The position numbers and the translations under genes were made by a program. The notes beneath the pieces are model-generated. The model did no database searches, was not told where the DNA came from, and was given only the letters and a program-made list of their open reading frames with translations. A DNA stretch of 64,000 nt, from contig NZ_AUCF01000010.1 of NCBI RefSeq assembly GCF_000429625.1, forward strand, positions 154,754-218,753, read 5' to 3'. This document shows, piece after piece, positions 55,281 through 64,000 of the stretch. Numbering within the stretch: the first letter of the stretch is position 1; each line of letters begins with the position of its first letter. The DNA is from Azospirillum halopraeferens DSM 3675 (GTDB lineage Bacteria > Pseudomonadota > Alphaproteobacteria > Azospirillales > Azospirillaceae).

Positions 55281-56771
55281 ATGACCTCAGGCAGCGCGTT
55301 GCTGACGGTTGCCCAGATGTACCGCGCCGATGCTCTGGCGATGGCGGGCGGCGTGCCGGGAACGGAACTGATGGAAAACGCCGGCGCCGCGGTGGCGCGC
55401 GCGATCCGGGCCCGCTGGGAGCCGCGCCCCACCGTCGTGCTGTGCGGCCCCGGCAGCAACGGCGGCGACGGGTTTGTCGCGGCGCGCCTGCTGGGCGAGG
55501 CGGGCTGGCCGGTGACGCTGGCGCTGCTGGGCAGCCGTGACGCGCTGAAGGGCGACGCGGCGGCGGCGGCGGCGCGCTGGACGGGCCCGGTGGTGGCGGC
55601 CGCTCCGGCGCTGCTGGAGGGCGGGCCTCTGGTGGTGGACGCGCTGTTCGGCGCCGGTTTGTCGCGACCGCTGGAGGGTGTGGCGCGCGACCTGGTCCAG
55701 GCGATGAACGCGGCGGGCCTGACGGTCGTCGCTGTCGACGTGCCCAGCGGCGTGCTGGGCGACACCGGCGCGGTGCTCGGCGACGACGACCCCGGTGTGG
55801 CGCCGCAGGCGGCGCTGACCGTCACCTTCTTCCGCGCCAAGCCGGCCCACCGGCTGCTGCCCGGCCGCCTGCTGTGCGGTGAGACCGTGGTCGCCGATAT
55901 CGGCATCCCCGCCGCCGTGCTCGACGAGATCCGGCCGCGCCAGTGGGAGAACGGGCCGGAGCTGTGGCGGGCCGCCTTCCCGCGGCCGCGCCTCGACGCG
56001 CACAAGTACGCGCGCGGCCACGCGCTCGTGCTGGGTGGCGGACGGATGACCGGCGCGGCGCGTCTGGCGGCGCGGGCGGCGCTGCGGGCCGGGGCCGGGC
56101 TGGTCAGCGTCGCCTGCCCGCCGGAGGCCTTCGCCATCTACGCCGCCGCCACCGCCGGCCTGCTGGTGCAGCCGGTGGAGGATGATGCGGCTTTCGCGGC
56201 GTTGCTGAAGGACCCGCGGCGCAACGCCGTGCTGCTGGGCCCCGGCGCCGGAACCGGGCCGGCGACGCGGGAGCGGGTGCTGGCCGCCCTGGCGGCGGAA
56301 AAGGCCTGCGTGCTCGACGCCGATGCGCTGAACGTTTTCGAGGACACGCCCGACGACCTGCTGGACCGGCTGGACGAACGGTGCGTGCTCACCCCCCACG
56401 AAGGGGAGTTCACCCGCCTGTTCGGCCTGTCCGGGGACAAGGTGACGCGCGCCCGCGCGGCGGCGGCGCGGTGCGGTGCGATGGTGGTGCTGAAGGGGCC
56501 CGATACGGTGATCGCGTCGCCCGACGGGCGGGCGGTGATCAACGCCAATGCGCCGCCCACCCTGGCCACCGCCGGGTCGGGCGACGTGCTGGCGGGCCTG
56601 GTGCTGGGGTTGGTGGCGCAGGGGATGGAGACGTTCCATGCCGCCTGCGCCGCGGTGTGGCTGCACGGCGAGGCCGCCGCCGCCTTCGGCCCCGGGCTGA
56701 TCGCGGACGATCTGCCCGACGCCGTGCCGGCGGTGCTGCGCCGGCTGGACGGTCCGGCCGACCCGGCCTGA
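55281..56771 (+). CDS. nnr: Bifunctional NAD(P)HX epimerase/dehydratase
   Basis: A 496-residue repair enzyme. The N-terminal YjeF_N epimerase domain (1-210) has ENAGAAVARAI and CGPGSNGGDGFVAARLL. The C-terminal ADP/ATP-dependent dehydratase domain has KYARGHALVLGGGRMTGAARLAARAALRAGAGLV, CVLDADALN, LTPHEGEFTRLFG and the nucleotide site ATAGSGDVLAGLV. It restores NAD(P)H from its hydrated form. The location beside glnB-glnA recurs in alphaproteobacteria. Confidence 0.94.
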   Translation: MTSGSALLTVAQMYRADALAMAGGVPGTELMENAGAAVARAIRARWEPRPTVVLCGPGSNGGDGFVAARLLGEAGWPVTLALLGSRDALKGDAAAAAARWTGPVVAAAPALLEGGPLVVDALFGAGLSRPLEGVARDLVQAMNAAGLTVVAVDVPSGVLGDTGAVLGDDDPGVAPQAALTVTFFRAKPAHRLLPGRLLCGETVVADIGIPAAVLDEIRPRQWENGPELWRAAFPRPRLDAHKYARGHALVLGGGRMTGAARLAARAALRAGAGLVSVACPPEAFAIYAAATAGLLVQPVEDDAAFAALLKDPRRNAVLLGPGAGTGPATRERVLAALAAEKACVLDADALNVFEDTPDDLLDRLDERCVLTPHEGEFTRLFGLSGDKVTRARAAAARCGAMVVLKGPDTVIASPDGRAVINANAPPTLATAGSGDVLAGLVLGLVAQGMETFHAACAAVWLHGEAAAAFGPGLIADDLPDAVPAVLRRLDGPADPA

Positions 56772-56790
56772 CGCCGGGCAGGGCCGGGAT

Positions 56791-57198
56791 TCAGCGTCCA
56801 GGAAGGACGCCCGTTCCCGACGACGCCGTCCGGCACCAGCGCGGGGCGCGGGCGGCGGGGCGGGGGCGGCGCTCCGGCCCGGTGGTCCGCGGGTCGCTGC
56901 GCAGAGTTGGCGGTTGGGGCTCCCGCTCCCCGTCATCGGCGCCGCCGTCGACCAGCCAGGCGGCGGTGTGGCCGTGGATGACGGCGAGCTTCGCCGCCTC
57001 GGCGGGGTTGCGCTCGGTCCGCCAGGCACGTTCGATGATCCGCAACAGGCGCCGGTGCCCGCCGGTGCCCGCCATGAGCTGGTCCAGCAGCAGGCGCGCC
57101 GCCCCCGGCGGCAACCCTTCGTGACGGGCGACGAGCGTTACCTGATCGGCGAGCAACGCGGTGATGGAGAACGAGTTCGGATCGGTGTGCAAGCGCAC
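56791..57198 (-). CDS. Hypothetical protein (135 aa)
   Basis: Not recognised. The N-terminal 75 residues look folded and helical (ITALLADQVTLVARHEGLPPGAARLLLDQLMAGTGGHRRLLRIIERAWRTERNPAEAAKLAVIHGHTAAW); the remainder is disordered and Arg/Pro-rich. A GTG start at 57198 has AAGGAG 7 bp upstream, which supports a real gene. It probably shares a transcript with the 62-aa gene upstream. Confidence 0.65.
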   Translation of the reverse strand: MRLHTDPNSFSITALLADQVTLVARHEGLPPGAARLLLDQLMAGTGGHRRLLRIIERAWRTERNPAEAAKLAVIHGHTAAWLVDGGADDGEREPQPPTLRSDPRTTGPERRPRPAARAPRWCRTASSGTGVLPGR

Positions 57199-57282
57199 GG
57201 CAAGGCTCCTTCCGCGGCGGGGCGGCCGCGGTCCGCAGGTGCGGGGGATGAGGTGTGCGGGGGGGCGACGGCGGCCCGACGG

Positions 57283-57471
57283 TCAGGCGGCGCGGTCCAT
57301 GGGGTGCTGACGCAACCCTTCCCGCGCCGTCCGGATGACGCGGAGCACGTCCGCGCGGGTCAGGCCGTCGCGGGCCAGCAGCAGATCCACGATCGGGTCG
57401 TCGAGCAGGTGCTCCACCTGCGTCCGGGCAGCGTAGGGTCGGGCGGGCGTCAGGGTGTGTTCGCTCGTCAT
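57283..57471 (-). CDS. Small hypothetical protein (62 aa)
   Basis: Not recognised. A short Thr/Ala-rich leader precedes a helical part, VEHLLDDPIVDLLLARDGLTRADVLRVIRTAREGLRQHPM, which resembles a small helix bundle or weak HTH. GGGAG lies about 8 bp from the ATG at 57471. It is 84 bp upstream of the 135-aa gene on the same strand. Confidence 0.65.
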   Translation of the reverse strand: MTSEHTLTPARPYAARTQVEHLLDDPIVDLLLARDGLTRADVLRVIRTAREGLRQHPMDRAA

Positions 57472-57941
57472 GGCGCTGTCTCCCTTGATCGTCGTCGGGG
57501 TTGACCCCGTTTCACCCGGCCGCGGCGACCCGCAGCCGGTTCATCCGGATCGCTTCCAGCATCCCTGCTATCTTCGGCGGACGGGGGCATTCTAATCCCC
57601 GGACACGCCCGCGAACATTCATCGCAACGCAGTATCTACTTAGCCGAGTGATAGCAGCCTGACCGGACGGTCCGCACCTTATGACCTATGTCCGAAGAAT
57701 CGCCTCTTCGCACCGAACCGGTCAAGTTCCGGAAGATCATGCTGAAGTATGACGGGATCCTGCTCACAAAGCATCGCGCGCAAATGAAATACGTATCCCC
57801 GGCCGCCTCCCCCGGTCCTAAGGTCGGATAGCGGTGCCCCAACCTCGGCGAAGCGCCTATGACCGGGACGGCGGGGCGCCCCGCCGCCGGGACATGCCGA
57901 TCCTGCTTGCCGGACGTCGCCGCGGCGGGCAGATTCACGTC
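57472..57941. promoter_or_regulatory. Divergent region before malonyl-CoA decarboxylase
   Basis: A 470-bp gap. AT-richer sequence at 57610-57660 and 57715-57800 presumably holds promoters for the small minus-strand genes and for the decarboxylase. No convincing gene, RNA or -35/-10 pair was seen. Confidence 0.4.
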
Positions 57942-59498
57942 ATGAACGATACCCCGACGACCGAGGAGGGTTCCGTGTCCGGCTCACTGGAAACGCCGCG
58001 GACCGCATCGGCCGGCGAACCGCTTCCGGCACCGCCGCCGGCCGGGGCCGAAGCGGCGGAGCCGGGCCTGATCGACCGGGCGCTGGAGAACCTGTGGGCG
58101 CGCTGGCGCGACATCGCCGCCTCGGCGCGCGAGGCCGTAGGCGCCGCGCCGCGGGCCAACCTGCCGCGGGAGGATGCGGACCGGCTGAAGGCGCAGATGC
58201 AGGCGTGCCTGGAGACGCGCGGCGGCGAGGTGTCGGCCCGCGCCCGCGCCGCCCAGCTCGGCCGCACCTATCTGGCGCTCGACGCGGAGGGCCGGCGCAA
58301 CTTCCTGATGATCCTGGCGCGCGACTTCGACGTCGACCGTGCGGCGGTCGACGAGGCGGTGGAGGCATTCCACCGGGCCGACGCCGATCCGGTGGAGCGC
58401 GGCCGCGCCGAGCGGGCGCTGCGCCGCGCCCTGGAGCCGCCGCGCCTGAACCTGCTGACCCAGTTCAACGGCCTTCCCGAGGGGGTGAAGTTCCTGGTCG
58501 ACCTGCGCGCCGAACTGCTGGGCATGGCCGCGCGCGAGCCCCTGTTGCAGGCGCTGGAGGATGATCTGAAGAGCCTGCTGCGGCATTGGTTCGACGTGGG
58601 TTTCCTGGAGATGCGGCGCATCACCTGGGACAGCCCGGCGTCGCTGCTGGAGAAGCTGATCGCCTACGAGGCGGTGCACGAGATCCGGAGCTGGCAGGAC
58701 CTGAAGGACCGGCTCGATTCCGACCGTCGCTGCTTCGCCTTCTTCCATCCCCGCATGCCCAACGAGCCGTTGATCTTCGTCGAGGTGGCGCTGGTCCAGG
58801 GCATGTCGGACAACGTGCAGGCGCTGCTCGACCCCTCTGCCCCGGTCTGCGATCCGGGGGCGGCGGACAGCGCCATCTTCTACTCCATCTCCAACGCCCA
58901 AAAGGGTCTGGCCGGCATCAGCTTCGGCAATTTCCTGATCAAGCGGGTCGCCGACGGGCTGGCGGCGGAGTTTCCCAACCTGAAGACGTTCGCGACCCTG
59001 TCGCCGATCCCCGGCTTCCGCCGCTGGCTGGACGGCGAACTGGCCGCGCGTGGCGACGACCTGCTGCCGCCCGCGGAGCGCGAGCGGGTGGCGGAGCATC
59101 TGGTGATGAGCGGGCCGGCGGAGGCCGGGCCCGGCATTCTGGAGTCGGCCCTGGCGCGCCCCGACTGGCCCGACGACGAGGGGCTGTGCAAGGCGCTGCG
59201 GGCGCCGCTGATGCGGCTGGGTGCCCGGTATCTGCTCAACGCCCGGGCATCCGGCGGCAGCGGCGGGACGCCGCGGGCCCGCGACCCGGTCGCCCATTTC
59301 CACCTGTCCAACGGGGCCCGGATGGAGCGGCTGAACTGGCTGGGCGACCGCTCGGCCAAGGGCATCGCACAGTCCTGCGGCCTGATGATCAACTACCGCT
59401 ACCGGCTGAACGAGATCGACGCCAACCACGAAGCCTACCGCGGGGAGGGAAAGGTGAACGCCTCGTCCTCCCTGCGCTCGCTCACCCGCGGCGCCTGA
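57942..59498 (+). CDS. Malonyl-CoA decarboxylase
   Basis: A 518-residue enzyme converting malonyl-CoA to acetyl-CoA. A disordered acidic leader (about 1-45) precedes the helical oligomerisation domain (DRLKAQMQACLETRGGEVSARARAAQLGRTYLALDAEGRRNFL). The GNAT-like catalytic domain follows with FFHPRMPNEPLIFVEVALVQGM, FYSISNAQKGLAGISFGNFLIKRV and FHLSNGARMERLNWLGDRSAKGIAQSCGLMINYRY, which includes the catalytic His and Ser. The ATG at 57942 was chosen as the first codon after the intergenic region. Confidence 0.92.
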   Translation: MNDTPTTEEGSVSGSLETPRTASAGEPLPAPPPAGAEAAEPGLIDRALENLWARWRDIAASAREAVGAAPRANLPREDADRLKAQMQACLETRGGEVSARARAAQLGRTYLALDAEGRRNFLMILARDFDVDRAAVDEAVEAFHRADADPVERGRAERALRRALEPPRLNLLTQFNGLPEGVKFLVDLRAELLGMAAREPLLQALEDDLKSLLRHWFDVGFLEMRRITWDSPASLLEKLIAYEAVHEIRSWQDLKDRLDSDRRCFAFFHPRMPNEPLIFVEVALVQGMSDNVQALLDPSAPVCDPGAADSAIFYSISNAQKGLAGISFGNFLIKRVADGLAAEFPNLKTFATLSPIPGFRRWLDGELAARGDDLLPPAERERVAEHLVMSGPAEAGPGILESALARPDWPDDEGLCKALRAPLMRLGARYLLNARASGGSGGTPRARDPVAHFHLSNGARMERLNWLGDRSAKGIAQSCGLMINYRYRLNEIDANHEAYRGEGKVNASSSLRSLTRGA

Positions 59499-59551
59499 CG
59501 GGACGCCCCGCGCCGCGGCGATGCGGCCGGCACCCCGCGCCCGGGACCATT

Positions 59552-59580
59552 TTGTGTGTTTGCCCGGGGGCCGTTATGCT
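59552..59580 (+). promoter_or_regulatory. Promoter of tRNA-Leu
   Basis: TTGTGT (59552-59557) and TATGCT (59575-59580), 17-bp spacing, 66 bp before the tRNA. Confidence 0.6.
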
Positions 59581-59646
59581 ATAGACCCCTCTACGCTGGC
59601 GGTCGGGCCGGGGCGCATGCACCCGGCACGTGCCGCCTTTGCCGTT

Positions 59647-59731
59647 GCGGGCGTGGCGGAACTGGTAGACGCGCCGGATTTAGGTTCCGGTGACTTCGGT
59701 CGTGGGGGTTCGAGTCCCTTCGCCCGCACCA
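59647..59731 (+). tRNA. tRNA-Leu (anticodon TAG)
   Basis: An 85-nt class II tRNA with acceptor stem GCGGGCG/CGCCCGC, discriminator A and encoded CCA. The anticodon loop TTTAGGT gives anticodon TAG, which reads CUN leucine codons. A variable arm (TGACTTCGGTCG) fits tRNA-Leu. Confidence 0.96.
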
Positions 59732-59821
59732 AGGCAGAGCTTTGAACCGATCGCAGAACGCGGTGCCGGGCCGCTCCCAGGGGGCGCCGCCGGGCCGACA
59801 ACGAGACAGGCTTTCGCTCCA

Positions 59822-61165
59822 ATGCAGATTACCGAAACCAGCGCCGACGGCCTGAAGCGCGAGTTCAAGGTCGTCGTTTCCGCCAAGGACATCGACGAGA
59901 AGGTCAACCTCAAGCTGGAGGAGGTGCGCCGCCAGGTGCAGCTTCCCGGCTTCCGCCCTGGCAAGGTGCCGGTGTCGGTGGTCCGCCAGCGCTATGGCGG
60001 CTCCGTGCTGCGCGAGGTGCTCGAGGACGCCGTCGCCGACAGCTCCCGGCAGGCGATCAGCGAGCGTGGCCTGCGCGTCGCCCTGCAGCCGAAGATCGAG
60101 CTCGACAAGTACGAGGAGGGCGGTGACCTCGCGTACTCCATGAGCCTCGAGCTGCTGCCCGACGTCGAGCCCGGCGACCTGTCCGGCCTGGAGCTGGAGA
60201 AGCCGGTCGCCGAGGTGGACGACACCCGCGTCGACGAGATGCTCCAGCGCATCGCCGGCGCCCGCTCGACCACCGCCCCGCTCACCGAGGATCGTCCGGC
60301 CGCCAACGGCGATGTGGTGATCATCGACTTCGCCGGCACCGTCGACGGCGAAGCCCGTCCCGGCATGGACGCGAAGGACTTCGAGCTGGAGCTGGGCTCC
60401 AACCAGTTCATCCCCGGCTACGAGGACCAGCTCGTCGGCGCCGCGGCCGGTGAACACCGCACGGTCACCGTCCGCTTCCCCGAGGACTACCAGGCCACCG
60501 AGCTGGCCGGCAAGGAAGCGGTCTTCGAGGTGGACGTGAAGGAGATCCGCGCCAAGGTCCCGGCCACCGTCGATGACGAACTGGCCAAGGAGTTCGGCGT
60601 CGAGAGCCTGGACAAGCTGAAGGAGTCGGTGCGCGACAAGCTGAAGAGCGACTACGCCGCCGTGTCGCGTCAGCGGGTCAAGCGCCAGCTCCTCGACAAG
60701 CTGGCCGAGAGCCACTCCTTTGACGTGCCGCCGGGTATGGTCGAGATCGAGTTCGAGGCCATCTGGCAGCGCCTGCAGCAGGAGCTGAAGAACGGCAACG
60801 CCGGCGAGGACCAGGACAAGCCCGAGGAGGAGCTGCGGGCGGAGTACCGCGCCATCGCGGAGCGCCGTGTCCGTCTGGGCCTGCTGCTGTCCGAGGTGGG
60901 GCGCCGCAACGACGTCCAGATCTCCCAGGACGAGCTGAACCGCGCCCTGATCGCCGAGGCCCGCCGCTGGCCGGGCCAGGAGCGCCAGGTATTCGAGTTC
61001 TTCCAGAAGAACCCGCAGGCCGTCGAGAACCTGCGCGCGCCCCTGTTCGAGGACAAGGTCGTCGACTTTATCCTGGAGCTGGCGACGGTCAACGAGCGCA
61101 CGGTGTCCGTCGAGGAGCTGCTGCGCGATCCGGACGAGGACGCGGGCGAGACGCAGGCGGCCTGA
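59822..61165 (+). CDS. tig: Trigger factor (ribosome-associated chaperone)
   Basis: A 447-residue chaperone. The N-terminal ribosome-binding domain has the loop PGFRPGKVPVSVVRQRYG. The FKBP-type prolyl isomerase domain lies about 160-245 (GDVVIIDFAGTVDGEARPGMDAKDFELELGSNQFIPGYEDQLVG). The helical C-terminal substrate cradle follows. The ATG at 59822 (MQITETSADG) is the family start. It is followed by clpP and clpX, the common order. Confidence 0.95.
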   Translation: MQITETSADGLKREFKVVVSAKDIDEKVNLKLEEVRRQVQLPGFRPGKVPVSVVRQRYGGSVLREVLEDAVADSSRQAISERGLRVALQPKIELDKYEEGGDLAYSMSLELLPDVEPGDLSGLELEKPVAEVDDTRVDEMLQRIAGARSTTAPLTEDRPAANGDVVIIDFAGTVDGEARPGMDAKDFELELGSNQFIPGYEDQLVGAAAGEHRTVTVRFPEDYQATELAGKEAVFEVDVKEIRAKVPATVDDELAKEFGVESLDKLKESVRDKLKSDYAAVSRQRVKRQLLDKLAESHSFDVPPGMVEIEFEAIWQRLQQELKNGNAGEDQDKPEEELRAEYRAIAERRVRLGLLLSEVGRRNDVQISQDELNRALIAEARRWPGQERQVFEFFQKNPQAVENLRAPLFEDKVVDFILELATVNERTVSVEELLRDPDEDAGETQAA

Positions 61166-61321
61166 CGCCGGGTCGAGGGGCGGTCGGGGCGGCCATGCGG
61201 CCGTTTCCGCCGCTCCCGCGGCGGCGCGGCGTGGCGTTTGCCCCGATCGTTCCTATATTGCTGGAATGCCCATTCCGGTGGGTTCCGCCGAGCAAGGCTT
61301 GAGAGTCAGGGTCAGAAAATC

Positions 61322-61951
<630 letters not shown>

Positions 61952-62196
61952 GCGGTTCCGGCCGGTCCGCAACGGGACCCGGCCGGGTTCGGCTCGAACA
62001 AAATGTTGAACACGGCGGCGCGCCGGGTGTTGAATTGCAGGGTTGCGGCGCGCTACGGTGGTCGTGGCAAGGAATTTCCCCGCGGAACGCGGGGGGTTCC
62101 GGGGACGAACGGAATGATGGCGTCGGGGGACGTCGCTCGGCCCGTCGAAGGATTGAGAACACCAGGCTGGTCCCCCGGGAGCATGACGGAGTACCG
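61952..62196 (+). other. clpP-clpX intergenic region
   Basis: A 245-bp spacer. It contains TTGAAT near 62030 with TACGGT 17-20 bp further on, a possible clpX promoter, and a GC-rich hairpin around 62085-62105. No gene was seen. Confidence 0.35.
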
Positions 62197-63459
<1,263 letters not shown>

Positions 63460-63487
63460 CCCCCGTGCACCGAAGGCGGTCACACCG

Positions 63488-63518
63488 AAAAAGGGGCGCT
63501 TCCGGCGCCCCTTTTTTT
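63488..63518. terminator. Bidirectional Rho-independent terminator clpX/rpe
   Basis: Arms AAAAAGGGGCGC (63488-63499) and GCGCCCCTTTTT (63505-63516) with a 5-nt loop; T-runs occur on both strands, between convergent clpX and rpe. Confidence 0.92.
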
Positions 63519-63548
63519 GTGAGTTGCCGACGGCCGGCGTGCCCGCCG

Positions 63549-64000
63549 CTATCCCCGCAGGCGGGCGATGTTCTCCGCGTACTTCTCCGGTCCGCCGGTG
63601 AAGGTGGCGGTGCCGGCGACCAGCACATCGGCGCCGGCGTCGATGGCGAGGCGGGCGGTTTCGGGGTTGATTCCGCCGTCGACCTGGAGGTCTATGGGCC
63701 GGCCCAGGGCGTCGATGCGCCGGCGCAGCTCGCGAATCTTGGGCAACTGGTTGGCGATGAAGCTCTGACCGCCGAAGCCGGGGTTGACCGTCATGATCAG
63801 CACCAGGTCCAGGTCGTCCAGGACGTAATCCAGGGCCGACAGGGGGGTGGAGGGGTTGAGCGAGACGCCGGCCTTCGCCCCCAGGCTCTTGATGAGCTGG
63901 ATGGTGCGGTGCAGGTGCGGCCCGGCCTCGGCGTGGACGGTGACGATGTCGGCGCCGGCCCTGACGAAGTCGGGCACGTACGGGTCCACCGGCGCGATCA
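63549..64000 (-). CDS. rpe: Ribulose-phosphate 3-epimerase, 5'-truncated
   Basis: The C-terminal 150 residues are visible; the N-terminus is outside the window (frame open at the edge, reading IAPVDPYVPDFVRAGADIVTVHAE). Interconverts ribulose 5-phosphate and xylulose 5-phosphate. Motifs: LVLIMTVNPGFGGQSFI, IDLQVDGGINPETARLAIDAGADVLVAGTATF. The codon at 63987-63989 is an internal GTG and not the start. Confidence 0.93.
   Translation of the reverse strand, partial: IAPVDPYVPDFVRAGADIVTVHAEAGPHLHRTIQLIKSLGAKAGVSLNPSTPLSALDYVLDDLDLVLIMTVNPGFGGQSFIANQLPKIRELRRRIDALGRPIDLQVDGGINPETARLAIDAGADVLVAGTATFTGGPEKYAENIARLRG

Noticed and set aside
57566..57656. TGCTATC ... GATAGCA inverted pair
   Set aside because: Seven-base arms 77 bp apart are within chance expectation.
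57636..57938. 100-codon minus-strand frame upstream of the decarboxylase gene
   Set aside because: Codon use and composition do not look coding, and no Shine-Dalgarno is visible.
61254..61259. TATATT before clpP as a heat-shock (RpoH) -10 element
   Set aside because: CCTATATTG fits the -10 but no CTTG-type -35 is at suitable distance.

Overview
The window is high-GC, gene-dense DNA from an alphaproteobacterium, most likely Rhodospirillales (Magnetospirillum/Azospirillum-like). The assignment rests on an oxidative (reverse) dissimilatory sulfite reductase cluster together with alphaproteobacterial families: a TIGR02186 protein beside TauE, a small protein matching the DUF6867 type inside a liv operon, and glnB-glnA next to an NAD(P)HX repair gene. 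No transposase, integrase, phage gene, rRNA or CRISPR array was seen.

1-26,700: sulfur oxidation. A truncated TauD-type dioxygenase and a small protein face cobA (uroporphyrinogen-III methyltransferase, the first step towards siroheme). A divergent run follows: TauE/SafE exporter, TIGR02186 membrane protein, UspA-fold protein and soeABC (cytoplasmic molybdenum sulfite dehydrogenase with a membrane quinone anchor). A VapBC pair and a heme-oxygenase-like diiron protein sit on the minus strand. The operon dsrABEFHCMKLJOP comes next, then a TrpD2/YbiB-like gene, dsrN and a tusA homologue. The expected flow is: persulfide sulfur is relayed through TusA and DsrEFH to DsrC; DsrAB with siro(heme)amide and DsrL oxidises it to sulfite; DsrMKJOP exchanges electrons with the quinone pool; SoeABC oxidises sulfite to sulfate or TauE exports it. 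dsrEFH and dsrL are present and dsrD is absent, which indicates the oxidative direction. A response regulator and a MEDS-domain histidine kinase close this block.

26,700-37,800: a ChaB-like protein, an HTH protein with a long disordered linker, a DegP-type protease overlapping a zinc-dependent phospholipase C-like gene, a GT2/LAB_N/ArnT-like envelope glycosylation operon, an alpha/beta hydrolase, a ROK kinase, a cysteine-containing secreted protein and azlCD.

38,000-46,000: a branched-chain amino acid type ABC operon (livHMGF, a small membrane protein, and the binding protein behind its own hairpin), two small unknown proteins and an OmpA-type porin.

46,000-52,700: two TIGR04283/TIGR04282 glycosyltransferases and a YnjB/YnjC/YnjD-like ABC importer whose operon is interrupted by an opposite-strand radical SAM/SPASM gene. 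This is the least explained locus in the window.

52,700-64,000: housekeeping genes: glnA and glnB with a sigma-54 promoter, tRNA-His, nnr, two small unknown genes, malonyl-CoA decarboxylase, tRNA-Leu, tig-clpP-clpX and the 3' part of rpe.
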